Shown piece after piece: positions 55,901 to 64,000 of a stretch of 64,000 bases of DNA; the first letter of the stretch is position 1; each line of letters starts with the position of its first letter. The DNA is from Pseudoduganella flava. Lineage in GTDB: Bacteria; Pseudomonadota; Gammaproteobacteria; Burkholderiales; Burkholderiaceae_D. The position numbers were made by a program, and so were the translations under genes. The notes beneath the pieces were generated by a model. The model did not search any database, was not told where the DNA came from, and saw only the letters and a program-made list of their open reading frames with translations. Where the stretch lies: positions 179,481 to 243,480 of the forward strand of contig NZ_VLKW01000005.1 of assembly GCF_007830495.1 (NCBI RefSeq). The letters run 5' to 3'.

Positions 55901-56580
55901 TCGCGCGCCACCTGGTCGACGTAGCGGCGCAGGATCGGCGACAGGTAGGCATCGACGACGGTCGTGTCGCCCCGCGCGACGAGCTTCATCATCGGGCTGA
56001 CGGCATGCGACACGGAGACCTGGGCAAAGCCGATCTCGCGAGCGATGCGGGCGACGGCTTCTTCGTGCGCCGTGTAGCGGTAGCCGTGCATCAGCACGAT
56101 CGCGATCGAGCGCAGCCCGCGCTCATACGCGTGCTGCAACCCCGCACGCGTGGCTTCCTCGTCGAGCGGCTGCACGATGTCGCCGTGCGCGCCGATCCGT
56201 TCGTCGATCTCGACCACATCGCCGTACAGCAGCTCGGGCAGCACGATGTGGCGGTCGAACAGGCGTGGCCGGTTCTGGTAGGCGATGCGCAGCGCGTCGC
56301 GGAAGCCGCGCGTGATCGCCAGGACCGTCGGCTCGCCCTTCCTCTCGAGCAGTGCGTTGGTGGCGACCGTCGTGCCCATCTTGACGGCATCGACAACGCC
56401 CGCCGGGATCGGCGCATCGGCAGCGAGCCCAAGCAAGTGGCGGATGCCGGCAATGGCCGCGTCGCGGTACTGTTCCGGATTCTCGGACAGCAGCTTGTGC
56501 GTGACCAGCGTGCCGTCGGGGCGGCGCGCAACGATGTCCGTGAAGGTGCCGCCGCGATCGATCCAGAACTGCCAGTCCAT
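52981..56580 (-). CDS. 5-oxoprolinase (hydantoinase A/B fusion)
   Basis: 1199 residues. N-terminal hydantoinase A-type ATPase domain ([16 protein letters not shown], then [16 protein letters not shown]) and C-terminal hydantoinase B-type domain from ~residue 690 ([35 protein letters not shown]). ATP-dependent ring opening of 5-oxo-L-proline to glutamate. Full length. Convergent with the RHH gene (6-nt gap), divergent from the NAD(P)HX repair gene. Confidence 0.92.
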   Translation of the reverse strand: MDWQFWIDRGGTFTDIVARRPDGTLVTHKLLSENPEQYRDAAIAGIRHLLGLAADAPIPAGVVDAVKMGTTVATNALLERKGEPTVLAITRGFRDALRIAYQNRPRLFDRHIVLPELLYGDVVEIDERIGAHGDIVQPLDEEATRAGLQHAYERGLRSIAIVLMHGYRYTAHEEAVARIAREIGFAQVSVSHAVSPMMKLVARGDTTVVDAYLSPILRRYVDQVARELPGVNLQFMQSSGGLTDARAFQGKDSILSGPAGGIVGMVRASMLAGFDKVIGFDMGGTSTDVSHYSGEFERVFETQVAGVRMRAPMMSIHTVAAGGGSVLHFDGSRLRVGPDSAGANPGPASYRRGGPLAVTDCNVMLGKIQPDEFPRLFGPGGDQPLDAATVRERFAAMAAEIAAASGKLASAEQVAAGFIEIAVGNMANAIKQISVQRGHDVTEYALTSFGGAGGQHACLVADALGMKTVFIHSLAGVLSAYGMGMADQTAMREQAVELRLTDEQLPALAERLATLADAATADLARQGVAAARIAVVRRVHLRYEGTDSALIVSFDTADGMRAQFEQAYKKRFSFLMPGKALIVEAVSVEAIGRSDAPTEVPPRRPPRDGAAGPDRVVPMYSAGQWRDTGLYRRAGLRPGDVLRGPAIIAEANATTVVECGWQAEVTPLDHLVLTRVEALPERRAIGTTADPVMLEIFNNLFMSIAEQMGLRLQNTAYSVNIKERLDFSCAIFDGAGNLIANAPHMPVHLGSMGESIKRVMTANAGSMRPGDVYMLNDPYNGGTHLPDVTVITPVFDATGKEILFYVGSRGHHADIGGTTPGSMPPDSRTIVDEGVLIDNFKLVDAGVLREAETRALLLGAQYPARNPDQNLADLRAQIAANQKGVEELHRMVEHFGLDVVRAYMGHVQDNAEEAVRRVISALKDGSYTVELDNGARIRVSVTVDQAARSATIDFTGTSSQLDNNFNAPSAVCMAAVLYVFRTLVDDEIPLNAGCLKPLHVVIPPGSMLNPRYPASVVSGNVETSTCITNALYGALGVMAASQGTMNNFTFGSSKYQYYETISGGSGAGNGFDGTDVVQTNMTNSRLTDPEILEFRFPVRLESYAIRHGSGGVGRWHGGNGGVRRIRFLEPMTAAILSNNRLYAPFGMAGGAPAAKGRNYVERADGRIEELGHIARTQMAPGDVFVIETPGGGGYGPAQP

Positions 56581-56671
56581 GTCCGCCCCCTGCCGTCAAA
56601 AGACGTCATTGTAGTGGGTTCGCCCGCGCGCGCGGTGCTAGAATCGGCGCCTCCACATCCAGCGAGCCGCC

Positions 56672-58165
56672 ATGCACCCACTGTACAGCGTTGCCCTGAT
56701 CCGCACCATCGAACACGTCGCCGCGGGGCGCTTGCCGGAAGGGGCGCTGATGGAGCGCGCCGGCCAGGCGGCCGCCGACGCGGCGCTGGCGTTGCTCGCG
56801 GCCGCGCACTACGGAGCTCCTGTGCTGGTGCTCGCTGGCCCGGGCAACAACGGCGGCGACGCGTTCGAGGTCGCGGCGCACCTGGCGCATGCCGGGGCCG
56901 ACGTGACCATCATGCACCTCGCCGGCAGCGGCGCCACGGCGCCCGAGCGCGATCGCGCACTGCAAAAGGCCCAGGCCAGTGCGGCGCGCTTCGTGCCGCC
57001 GGCAGCGCAGGACATCGCCGGCAAGCCCTGGCAGCTCGTCGTCGACGGCCTGTTCGGCATCGGCCTGCAACGTCCACTGGCCGGCACGGCCGGAGCACTG
57101 GTCGATGCCGTGAATGCGCTGGCGTGCCCGATCCTGGCGCTGGACGTACCGAGCGGCCTCGATGCCGACACGGGCACGGTCGTCGGCCCGGACGGCCGTG
57201 CCGTGCGCGCCTCCCACACGATCACGTTCATCGGCGACAAACCGGGCCTGCACACAGCCGACGGCCGCGATCACGCAGGCAGCGTGACCGTTGCGGGACT
57301 CGACATCGATCCTGCCCTGTACCCAACAACGGCGGTGCACCTGAACGGCACGGACCTCTTCGCACAGTACGCGCAGCCACGCCGGCACAACACGCACAAA
57401 GGCAGCTACGGCAACGTGGCGGTGCTCGGCGGCGCGACGGGCATGGCCGGCGCACCCGTGCTGGCCGGCCGCGCGGCACTGCATGCGGGTGGCGGCCGCG
57501 CGTACCTGTGCTTTGCCGGCGCGCCGCTGCCGCTCGATCCCGGCCAGCCGGAGCTGATGTGCCGCGCCGCCGACGGCTTCGACTTCGCGTCGGCCGTCAC
57601 CGTGGCCGGGCCGGGCCTCGGCAGCAGCGACGACGCCGTGCGCATGCTCATCCAGGTTCTGGCGGCACCGCGCCCGCTGGTGCTCGATGCCGATGCATTG
57701 AATCTGCTGGCGCTGCACGCGCCGCTGCGTGACGCCCTCGCCCACCGCACGGCGCCGGCGCTCGCGACGCCCCACCCGCTCGAGGCGGCCCGGCTGCTGG
57801 AAACGACGATAGGCGCCGTGCAGGCCAACCGGCTGGAGGCCGCACGCACATTGGCCCAGCGCCTCGGCGCCTACGTCGTGCTGAAAGGTTCAGGTACGGT
57901 GATCGGCGCACCGGATGGCCGCCTGGTGATCAATACGACCGGCAATCCGGGCCTGGCGACGGCGGGCACCGGCGACGTACTGGCCGGCCTGGCAGGCGCA
58001 CTGCTGGCGCAAGGGTGGCCCGCGTGGGAAGCAGCGCTGGGTGCGGTCTGGCTGCATGGCACGGCGGCGGATGCACTGGTGGCCGCCGGCACGGGGCCGA
58101 TCGGGCTGACGGCCGGGGAACTGGTGACGGAGATCCGCGCGCAGCTGAACGCGCTGGCCCGCTGA
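56672..58165 (+). CDS. bifunctional NAD(P)HX epimerase/ADP-dependent dehydratase
   Basis: 497 residues. N-terminal epimerase (YjeF-N, ~1-210) with LAGPGNNGGDAFEVA and the catalytic-site stretch DVPSGLDADTG. C-terminal dehydratase/ribokinase-like domain with GSYGNVAVLGGATGMAGA, TPHPLEAARLL, and GNPGLATAGTGDVLAGLAGALLAQG. Repairs hydrated NADH/NADPH. A -10-like TAGAAT at 56639 precedes it. Ends 1 nt before the convergent ABC ATPase stop. Confidence 0.95.
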   Translation: MHPLYSVALIRTIEHVAAGRLPEGALMERAGQAAADAALALLAAAHYGAPVLVLAGPGNNGGDAFEVAAHLAHAGADVTIMHLAGSGATAPERDRALQKAQASAARFVPPAAQDIAGKPWQLVVDGLFGIGLQRPLAGTAGALVDAVNALACPILALDVPSGLDADTGTVVGPDGRAVRASHTITFIGDKPGLHTADGRDHAGSVTVAGLDIDPALYPTTAVHLNGTDLFAQYAQPRRHNTHKGSYGNVAVLGGATGMAGAPVLAGRAALHAGGGRAYLCFAGAPLPLDPGQPELMCRAADGFDFASAVTVAGPGLGSSDDAVRMLIQVLAAPRPLVLDADALNLLALHAPLRDALAHRTAPALATPHPLEAARLLETTIGAVQANRLEAARTLAQRLGAYVVLKGSGTVIGAPDGRLVINTTGNPGLATAGTGDVLAGLAGALLAQGWPAWEAALGAVWLHGTAADALVAAGTGPIGLTAGELVTEIRAQLNALAR

Positions 58166-58166
58166 G

Positions 58167-58907
58167 TCAGGCGACCAGCCGGCCGGCGGCGATCGTGATC
58201 GTACGGCCGCAGCGCGCGGCGATGTGCGGGTCGTGCGTGACCAGCACGAGCGTCGAGTTGCGTTCACGGTTCAATTCGAACATCAGCTGGATCACCGCCT
58301 CGCCCGTCGCGGCATCGAGGCTGCCCGTCGGCTCATCGGCCAGCAACAGCGGCGGTTCCGTGACGAACGCGCGCGCCAGCGCGACGCGTTGCTGTTCGCC
58401 GCCGGACAGGTATTTCGGATAATGCTTCAGCCGGCTGGACAGGCCCACGCGGCCCAGCATCGCTTCGGCCTTCGCGCGGGCGCCGTCGTCGCCCGCCAGT
58501 TCCAGCGGCAGCATCACGTTTTCGACGGCCGTCAGGTGCGGCAGCAGCTGGAACGACTGGAACACGAAGCCCAGCTTCGCCTTGCGCAGCGCGGCGCGGC
58601 CATCCTCGTCCAGCGCGAAGATGTCGGTACCGTCGATCAGCACCTTGCCGTCGGTCGGCGTGTCGAGGCCGGCCAGCAGGCCGAGCAAGGTCGACTTGCC
58701 GGAGCCTGACGCACCCACGATCGCCAGCGTCTGCCCCTTTTGCACGGTAAAATCCACGCTGTGCAAAATGGTCAGTTCGCCGCTGGCATCGGCCACGCGC
58801 TTCGTCAGGCCCGCCACCGCGATCGCGGCCGCGGCGCCGTGGGCCGCGGGCCGGGTGGTTGGGGTATCGGAAGTTAAACTGGAAGTCGCGTGAGGAATAT
58901 CTGGCAT
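58167..58907 (-). CDS. ABC transporter ATP-binding protein (YbbA/LolD-like)
   Basis: 246 residues. Walker A GASGSGKST, Q-loop FQSFQLLPHLTAVENV, signature LSGGEQQRVALARA, Walker B LLLADEPTGSLD, H-loop VTHD. The MacB/LolD-type ATPase usually works with a FtsX-like permease, but the next gene is convergent and no permease is seen. The N-terminal ~30 residues are extra and low complexity. Its start codon overlaps that of the divergent tesA (CATG). Confidence 0.93.
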   Translation of the reverse strand: MPDIPHATSSLTSDTPTTRPAAHGAAAAIAVAGLTKRVADASGELTILHSVDFTVQKGQTLAIVGASGSGKSTLLGLLAGLDTPTDGKVLIDGTDIFALDEDGRAALRKAKLGFVFQSFQLLPHLTAVENVMLPLELAGDDGARAKAEAMLGRVGLSSRLKHYPKYLSGGEQQRVALARAFVTEPPLLLADEPTGSLDAATGEAVIQLMFELNRERNSTLVLVTHDPHIAARCGRTITIAAGRLVA

Positions 58908-59580
58908 GGTTGAAGGTCTGCGTCGCTTGATTGGTCAGTTCTGGTTGCTGCTTGGCGCGCTTGGCGTCTCCCTGCTCGTCCTGGGCAGCCCGGCGAGCGC
59001 CTATTCTGCCCCAAAAACGCTGCTCGTGGTGGGCGACAGCCTGTCTGCCGAATATGGCCTGCCCCGCGGCGCCGGCTGGGTCGCCCTGCTCGAGCGCAAG
59101 CTGCAGGCCGCGAAGATCGATGCGCGCATCGTTAACGCCAGCGTCAGTGGCGAGACGACGAGTGGCGGGCGCACCCGGATGCCGGGCCTGCTGGCCAAAC
59201 ACAAGCCGGACATCGTCATCATCGAACTGGGGCCAAACGACGGCTTGCGCGGCCTGCCGGTGGCGGCCGCCGAAAGCAACCTGCGCGCGATGGTGAAGGC
59301 CGTGCGCGGCGCGGGTGCCCAGGTGCTGCTGGTCGGCATGCGCATCCCGCCGAACTATGGCCGTGACTACTCCGAAAAATTCTTTGCGATGTATGGCACG
59401 GTCAGCCGCGACGAAAAGGTCGCGCTGGCGCCGTTCATGCTCGATGGCCTGGCCGAGAAGCTCGACCTGTTCCAGGCCGACCGCATCCATCCGCTGGCCA
59501 GCGCCCACCCGCGCATCCTTGATAATATCTGGCCCCACCTGCTCCCGCTGTTGAAGGCCAACTCACCGAAAGCCAAATGA
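58906..59580 (+). CDS. tesA: TesA-like GDSL/SGNH esterase (acyl-CoA thioesterase I/arylesterase)
   Basis: 224 residues. Signal-like hydrophobic N-terminus (~10-32). Catalytic Ser45 in VVGDSLSAEYGL; oxyanion Gly in NASVSGETTSGG, Asn in ELGPNDGLRG; the Asp-His pair in DRIHPLASAH. A periplasmic esterase/thioesterase/lysophospholipase. Shine-Dalgarno GAGGA lies inside the divergent ATPase gene. Its stop overlaps mnmH (ATGA). Confidence 0.95.
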   Translation: MVEGLRRLIGQFWLLLGALGVSLLVLGSPASAYSAPKTLLVVGDSLSAEYGLPRGAGWVALLERKLQAAKIDARIVNASVSGETTSGGRTRMPGLLAKHKPDIVIIELGPNDGLRGLPVAAAESNLRAMVKAVRGAGAQVLLVGMRIPPNYGRDYSEKFFAMYGTVSRDEKVALAPFMLDGLAEKLDLFQADRIHPLASAHPRILDNIWPHLLPLLKANSPKAK

Positions 59581-60632
59581 AGTATCCCGAAATCCTGCCC
59601 ATCGCCGACGCCCTGGCGCGGCTCGACGAATTCGACACGATCATCGACGCCCGCACGCCCAGCGAATTCGCGCTCGACCACCTGCCGAACGCCATCAACT
59701 GCCCGGTGCTCGACGACGAACAGCGTATCGTCGTCGGCACGCTGTACAAGCAGGAAGGCGCTTTCGAGGCCAAGAAGATCGGCGCGCCGATGGTTGCCCA
59801 CAACATCGCGCACCACATCGACACGCTGTGGCACGATAAGCCGAAGGACTGGAAGCCGCTCGTCTACTGCTGGCGCGGCGGCAATCGCAGCGGCTCGATG
59901 GCGCACATCCTCGCCAAGATCGGCTGGCCCGTCGTGCAGCTGGAAGGCGGCTACAAGGCGTTTCGCAACCAAGTGAACGCCGACCTCGAACAAACGCCGG
60001 AACTTGACTTCCGCGTGATCTGCGGTACGACGGGCAGCGGGAAGACGCGCCTGCTCGACACGCTGGAATCGATCGGCGCGCAAGTGCTCGACCTGGAACA
60101 GCTGGCCGCCCACCGCGGCTCCGTCCTTGGCAACCTGCCGTGCCAGCCGCAGCCCACGCAGAAGGCGTTTGAAACGTCGATCTGGGACCGGCTGCGCCGC
60201 TTCGACCCGCAGCAGCCCGTGTTCGTGGAATCGGAAAGCAAGAAGGTCGGCGCGTTGCGCGTACCGGGCGCGCTGATGGACCGGATGCGCGCATCGCCAT
60301 GCGTCGCGCTGCAGGTGACACGGCCGCACCGCGTGCAGCTGCTGATCGAGGATTACCAGCACTTCGCATGCAACGCGCCCGCATTGAACACGCAGCTCTC
60401 GTACCTGACGGACCTGCACGGCAAGGAAAAGATCGCGCACTGGCAGCAAATGGCAACCAACGGAGAAATGGCGCAGCTGGTCGACGAGCTGCTCGTCGAT
60501 CACTACGACCCGGCTTACATGCGCTCGATCCACCGCAACTTCGTCCAGTATGACAAGGCACGCACGCTGGACATGCCGGACATCTCGCCGGCCTCGTTCC
60601 TTGCCGCCGCGCGCGCGTTGCACGAAGGCTGA
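59577..60632 (+). CDS. mnmH: tRNA 2-selenouridine synthase
   Basis: 351 residues. N-terminal rhodanese domain (Cys98 in YCWRGGNRSGS) and a C-terminal P-loop (GTTGSGKT, 150-157). Replaces sulfur of 2-thiouridine at the wobble base with selenium, going through a geranyl form. Needs selenophosphate from SelD, which is not in the window. Co-translated with tesA by ATGA overlap. The selenium theme recurs only superficially in selO, which uses Cys. Confidence 0.94.
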   Translation: MKYPEILPIADALARLDEFDTIIDARTPSEFALDHLPNAINCPVLDDEQRIVVGTLYKQEGAFEAKKIGAPMVAHNIAHHIDTLWHDKPKDWKPLVYCWRGGNRSGSMAHILAKIGWPVVQLEGGYKAFRNQVNADLEQTPELDFRVICGTTGSGKTRLLDTLESIGAQVLDLEQLAAHRGSVLGNLPCQPQPTQKAFETSIWDRLRRFDPQQPVFVESESKKVGALRVPGALMDRMRASPCVALQVTRPHRVQLLIEDYQHFACNAPALNTQLSYLTDLHGKEKIAHWQQMATNGEMAQLVDELLVDHYDPAYMRSIHRNFVQYDKARTLDMPDISPASFLAAARALHEG

Positions 60633-60696
60633 TTCTTCGCCGCGGCCACCAAACGACAACGCGCTGTTCGCGTTAGCTGAGCTTTCACCCCGGAAC

Positions 60697-61749
60697 GGAA
60701 CTTATCGCGGATATGACGGTCGCTCTTGCTGCCGGGGTGCAACTGCCGCCCGCAGCCAATGCTCGGGAATGGTCAGCGCCGCCGCATCGAGGATCATTTG
60801 CCAACCGGCGTAATTGGCCAGGTAGCGGCTCGCGACACCGCAAAAGCAGCGCAGCCAGGTCTTGAAGCGGCCATGCCAGCCGTTGACACCGTTGACGTGG
60901 ATGGCGCCGCGCGCGTACTCGCCGGCGCGCACGTTGATCGACCGATGGCTGATCCCGGCCAGCTTCGCAAAGGCTGGATAAGCGGCAGCGCCGTCACTGA
61001 CCAGCAAGGCGTCGCACGCCAGCACCGGTTTCAAGTAGCGCAGCAGGCGCTCGGCGTCCGGCTCGCCCTGGCCGGCATGAAAAGCGTGCGTGGCCTTGCC
61101 GCGATCGCGCGCGACGAGCACGCACTCATGCTGCTTGCTGATGCCGCGGCAGGTGGCCTTGCCCCCGCGCTTGCGCGGCGGCCTGTCGAGATGGCGCGAG
61201 CCCTTCTGCGATTCGAGCACATACGTTTCGTCGGCTTCCACGATGCCCTTCAGTGTCGGCGGTTCCTCGCGGCGCACGGCGGCGACGAAGCGGTGGCGCC
61301 AGCGAAAGCTGGTCGACTTCGCGACCGCGACGCGTTCGGCGGCCGCGCGCACGGTGCGCGAGTCGAGCAGGCACTGAAAATAGGCGAGCCATTTGTCGCG
61401 ATGCCGCAGGCGCGCCAACGGCGTGCCGGTAAGCGCATTGAAGCTGTGCCGGCAGGCGATGCAGCGATACCGCTGCAAGCCGTTGGCGTGGCCGCTGCGA
61501 TGACAGCGCGCATTGCCGCAATGCGGACAGGAACATCGCCCCTTCGCTTGTTCGATCAGGGCCAGGCAGCCCCCGGGCGTCGCCAGCGAGGCAAGCCAGT
61601 CGCGCAGACAGGCGATCTCGTCAGCCGACAGCGGCAGCTGCGCCAGCGCACGAAACAGATGCTGAAAGCTGCTCGTGCCCATCCTTGCCTCCTGTTATCG
61701 ATGAGGTATCTCAACAGAAGGTAAGACAGCGTTGACGTCTGGAAGTTCC
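60697..61749. mobile_element. IS1595-family insertion sequence (approximate ends)
   Basis: Contains an intact transposase. The heptamer GGAACTT reads inward at both ends (60697-60703 and its complement 61743-61749), consistent with imperfect terminal repeats. I cannot define the exact ends or a target duplication. It sits between mnmH and ppiD without disrupting either. Confidence 0.65.
60702..61682 (-). CDS. IS1595-family (ISXO2-like) transposase
   Basis: 326 residues. N-terminal zinc ribbon (CSCPHCGNARC then YRCIACRHSF), then a helical HTH-like part and a DDE-type catalytic domain whose first acidic motif is IVEADETYV, continuing through LVSDGAAAY and a late NGVNGWHGRFKTWLR. The full open reading frame suggests an active or recently active element. 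Confidence 0.9.
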   Translation of the reverse strand: MGTSSFQHLFRALAQLPLSADEIACLRDWLASLATPGGCLALIEQAKGRCSCPHCGNARCHRSGHANGLQRYRCIACRHSFNALTGTPLARLRHRDKWLAYFQCLLDSRTVRAAAERVAVAKSTSFRWRHRFVAAVRREEPPTLKGIVEADETYVLESQKGSRHLDRPPRKRGGKATCRGISKQHECVLVARDRGKATHAFHAGQGEPDAERLLRYLKPVLACDALLVSDGAAAYPAFAKLAGISHRSINVRAGEYARGAIHVNGVNGWHGRFKTWLRCFCGVASRYLANYAGWQMILDAAALTIPEHWLRAAVAPRQQERPSYPR

Positions 61750-61777
61750 CCAACCTTACGCGAACAGCGCCAACGGC

Positions 61778-61799
61778 AAAGCCACCCGAGGGTGGCTTT
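61778..61799. terminator. hairpin after ppiD
   Basis: AAAGCCACCC and its exact complement with a 2-nt loop. A short T-run of 3 on each side makes it a moderate, perhaps bidirectional, terminator for ppiD and the IS flank. Confidence 0.6.
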
Positions 61800-61821
61800 G
61801 TTATTGGTCGAACTGAAACGC

Positions 61822-63756
61822 TTATTGCGGTTCTTCGCTCTTCACGTCGGCGACCGGGTGCACGATCTTCACCTTCGCCTTTTGCTTCAGCACTTCGACG
61901 TAATTCAGCATGTCCTGCTGGGCGAGGATCTGGCCGATCTGTTCCTGGTCGGACTTGCGGCGTGCCTCGTCCGGCGCGGCCGGCTGGTGCACCTTGCCGA
62001 TGCGGTAGACGCCGTAACCCATGCCCGGCACCTCGACACCGACGAATGCCGGCAGCTTCGATGCATCGGCCTTCAGCACGGCACGTGCCGCGATCGGGTT
62101 GATGCCGTCGGCCTTGACACGCGAGATCGTCTTCGCCGGTGCGAAGCCGGCCGTGTCGTCGGCCTTCTTCAGCGCGGCCAGCTTGGCTTCGCCGGCGGCC
62201 TTGGCGGCCTTCAGTGCTTCCTCGACGGTGACGCGCTGACGAATCTCGGCGGCGACGTCGGCCAGCGGCTTCTTCGACGCCGGCTTGAACTCGACGATGC
62301 GGCCCGAGATCATCGTGCTCGGCGCGACTTCGATCGCTTCCGTGTTGCGCTTGTTCTTGATCGCATCGTCGGAGAACAGCGCGGTCAGGAACTTGGCGTT
62401 GTTGTACGGGGCGGCGGCGGCGGCCGGTGCCGGCGTGCGCGTCACGCCCGCTGCCGTTTCGATCTTCAGGCCCAGCTTGTCGGCGGCCGGCTTCAGGCTG
62501 TCCGCCTGTTCGTACACGGTGTTCGTGAACGTCTCGACGACTTCCGAATACTTCTTCGCGGCCTTCTGCTTTTTCAGGTCGTCGGCGATCGCCGTCTTCA
62601 CCTCGTCCAGCGGCTTCACGGTGGCGCTCTTCAGGCTCGTCACCGTGATGATGTGGTAGCCGAACTCGGATTCCACCAGGTTGCTGACCTCGCCCTGCTT
62701 CAGTGCGAAGATGGACTGCTCGACGGACGGCACCAGCGTGCCCTTCTCGATCACGCCCAGGTCGCCGCCCTGCGCAGCGGAGCCCGGGTCTTCCGATTTC
62801 TCCTTGGCGATCTTGGCGAAGTCGGCCGGGGCCTTCTTCACGTCGGCCAGGATCGCTTCGGCCTTCGCCTTCGCGGCAGCCTTGTCGGCCGCTTTCGCAT
62901 CCTTGTTCACGGCCACCAGGATGTGGCTGGCGCGACGCTCTTCCGGCGCCGTGTAGCGGGCCTGGTTGGCCTTGTAGTATGCGGCGACTTCGTCGTCGGT
63001 GACGGCGACCTGCGACTCGATCGCCTTGGCGTCCAGCACGACGTATTCGATGCGCGCCTGCTCGGGGATCTCGTACTGCTTGCCGTGCTTGTCGTAGTAG
63101 GCCTTGACCATGTCCTCAGTGACCTTCACGTTCGGCAGGAAGTCCGACACGGGCAGCACCATCTCCTGCACCTCGCGCTCCTGCTCGGTGAAGTCCGAGA
63201 CCAGCTTGGCGACGGCGCGCGGCGCGAATGCCGTGCCCTGGATGCCGCTGACGAGCTGCTGTACGGCCATGTCGCGGCGCACCGACTGCTCGTAGCCTTC
63301 CGGTGTCAGGCCGTTGGCGTTGGCCAGGGTGGCGCGGTAACGCTCGATATCGATCTTGCCTTCCGGCGTGATCATGCCGGGAATGTCCTGGATGCTTTCC
63401 AGGATCGCCTTCTGCAGTGCCGCGTCGCTGACGGTCAGGTGGCCACGCACGACTTCAGCCGTGACGGCACGCTGCGCGATCAGGTTGTCCAGCACGCTCT
63501 GCTTGAACTCGGGCGTGTCGAACATCTTCTGGTCGAACTGCGCACCGAAGCGCTGGCGGTACTGGTCGAGCTGGCGCCGCAGCGCGTTCTCGTACTCCTG
63601 CTGGGTCACCGGCTTGCCGTCGACCTTCGCGAGCGTATTGGCGGAATCGCCCATGCTCTTGTAACCGCTGACGCCGACGAACACGAACGAAGGAACGATC
63701 ACGATCGCCAACAATATCTGCATCAGTTTTTGATGCGTACGTATGAATTCAAACAT
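61822..63756 (-). CDS. ppiD: periplasmic folding chaperone / peptidylprolyl isomerase PpiD
   Basis: 644 residues. A single N-terminal membrane helix (~12-32, LAIVIVPSFVFVGVSGY), a SurA-N-like chaperone region to ~240, a parvulin domain (~265-365: RRASHILVAVNKDAK, SEDPGSAAQGGDLGVIEKG, EFGYHIITVTSL), and a second degenerate parvulin-like C-terminus. Works near SecYEG on emerging outer-membrane proteins. In beta- and gammaproteobacteria it follows lon and hupB; the terminator upstream at 63797-63825 would end such a gene. Confidence 0.95.
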   Translation of the reverse strand: MFEFIRTHQKLMQILLAIVIVPSFVFVGVSGYKSMGDSANTLAKVDGKPVTQQEYENALRRQLDQYRQRFGAQFDQKMFDTPEFKQSVLDNLIAQRAVTAEVVRGHLTVSDAALQKAILESIQDIPGMITPEGKIDIERYRATLANANGLTPEGYEQSVRRDMAVQQLVSGIQGTAFAPRAVAKLVSDFTEQEREVQEMVLPVSDFLPNVKVTEDMVKAYYDKHGKQYEIPEQARIEYVVLDAKAIESQVAVTDDEVAAYYKANQARYTAPEERRASHILVAVNKDAKAADKAAAKAKAEAILADVKKAPADFAKIAKEKSEDPGSAAQGGDLGVIEKGTLVPSVEQSIFALKQGEVSNLVESEFGYHIITVTSLKSATVKPLDEVKTAIADDLKKQKAAKKYSEVVETFTNTVYEQADSLKPAADKLGLKIETAAGVTRTPAPAAAAAPYNNAKFLTALFSDDAIKNKRNTEAIEVAPSTMISGRIVEFKPASKKPLADVAAEIRQRVTVEEALKAAKAAGEAKLAALKKADDTAGFAPAKTISRVKADGINPIAARAVLKADASKLPAFVGVEVPGMGYGVYRIGKVHQPAAPDEARRKSDQEQIGQILAQQDMLNYVEVLKQKAKVKIVHPVADVKSEEPQ

Positions 63757-63796
63757 GGCCGGTTGTGTAGGCTTTTAATGAAGGGTTATGCGGTAC

Positions 63797-63825
63797 AAAA
63801 AAAGGCGAACAATAGCGTTCGCCTT
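63797..63825 (-). terminator. terminator of a minus-strand gene beyond the window
   Basis: AAGGCGAAC (63802-63810) and its complement GTTCGCCTT (63817-63825) with a 6-nt loop. On the minus strand TTTTTTT follows. It lies 40 nt upstream of ppiD. Confidence 0.75.
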
Positions 63826-63877
63826 AGCGCTGATCGTCGGATTATAGGGCGCACGTTCCAATGTAGCAAGGCGGGGC

Positions 63878-63902
63878 GGGTCGGACCCGCTGGGTCTGAC
63901 CC
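63878..63902. repeat. REP-like double palindrome
   Basis: GGGTCGGACCC, spacer GCT, GGGTCTGACCC: two near-identical 11-bp palindromes. Elements built on GGGTCNGACCC are, from memory, repeated in Massilia-type genomes. Only one is seen here. Confidence 0.6.
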
Positions 63903-63922
63903 TGGAGGTTGGTTTTTGGGGT

Positions 63923-64000
63923 GCGCGGAGCGGGAATGCGGAGCGAACGGTAGCGGAGCGAAGGGTAGCGAAGCGAGGGGTAGCGGAGCGAGGGGTAGCG
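63923..64000 (+). repeat. 15-bp tandem repeat running to the window edge
   Basis: Five units of 15 nt (consensus GCGGAGCGARGGGTA), at 63923, 63938, 63953, 63968 and 63983, then GCG at the edge. The first unit is the most divergent. No coding frame is supported here. Confidence 0.85.

Noticed and set aside
1..64000. CRISPR array, rRNA or tRNA genes
   Set aside because: No regularly spaced repeats of suitable length, and no cloverleaf-like or rRNA-like sequence was seen in the intergenic stretches.

Overview
The window is GC-rich DNA in a typical betaproteobacterial style. The gene families and neighbourhoods (PEP-CTERM proteins, PrsK/PrsR/PrsT, tesA-mnmH, ppiD, purL, nadB, selO-msrB-yciB-bolA-ppiC) point to Oxalobacteraceae, most like Massilia/Pseudoduganella/Duganella. 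This is inferred from protein content; no rRNA or tRNA gene was seen.

Layout. 1-9 kb: the end of a pentapeptide-repeat gene and a membrane protein, an SDR oxidoreductase, an orphan CheD, a Fur-box-controlled divergent pair (PepSY membrane protein and TonB-dependent siderophore receptor), an unusual alpha/beta-hydrolase whose nucleophile Ser is Gly followed by an Hpt-like gene, and a Sel1-type lipoprotein. 9.2-32.7 kb: an exopolysaccharide/PEP-CTERM island. It holds a LuxR-type regulator, the TPR lipoprotein PrsT, a VAO-type flavoprotein coupled to a PEP-CTERM-associated N-acyltransferase, a PEP-CTERM protein behind a strong sigma-54 promoter, the chain-length determinant, the tyrosine autokinase and a methyltransferase. 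It continues with a GT4, a flippase, a GT2-GT4 fusion, an O-antigen-ligase-like protein, a GNAT enzyme and a TPR protein, and ends with the overlapping operon sugar transferase-prsK-prsR. No exosortase and no outer-membrane polysaccharide exporter lie in the window, so the system must be completed elsewhere.

32.8-42.3 kb: housekeeping genes. nadB is followed by a SnoaL-GNAT fusion, then a bifunctional beta-oxidation protein. selO appears to start at a non-canonical ATC codon. Then come msrB, yciB, bolA and two tandem secreted parvulins. 42.4-45.7 kb: two tandem PEP-CTERM paralogs carrying EF-hand loops, a LysR regulator, a 51-residue peptide gene and Cu/Zn superoxide dismutase. 45.8-64 kb: purL, a response regulator with TPRs whose phospho-acceptor position is Glu, an SPFH protein with a ribbon-helix-helix partner, 5-oxoprolinase, NAD(P)HX repair enzyme, a YbbA-like ATPase and TesA sharing overlapping divergent start codons, mnmH, an IS1595-family element and ppiD. 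The window ends in a double palindrome and a 15-bp tandem repeat.

How the genes work together. The likely logic of the island is that PrsK senses a signal and PrsR activates sigma-54 promoters such as the one before the PEP-CTERM gene. The sugar transferase starts a lipid-linked repeat unit, the glycosyltransferases extend it, the flippase exports it, the ligase/polymerase-like protein acts on it in the periplasm, and the chain-length protein with its kinase controls length. The acyltransferase-flavoprotein pair inside this island is the best candidate for an undescribed small-molecule pathway.
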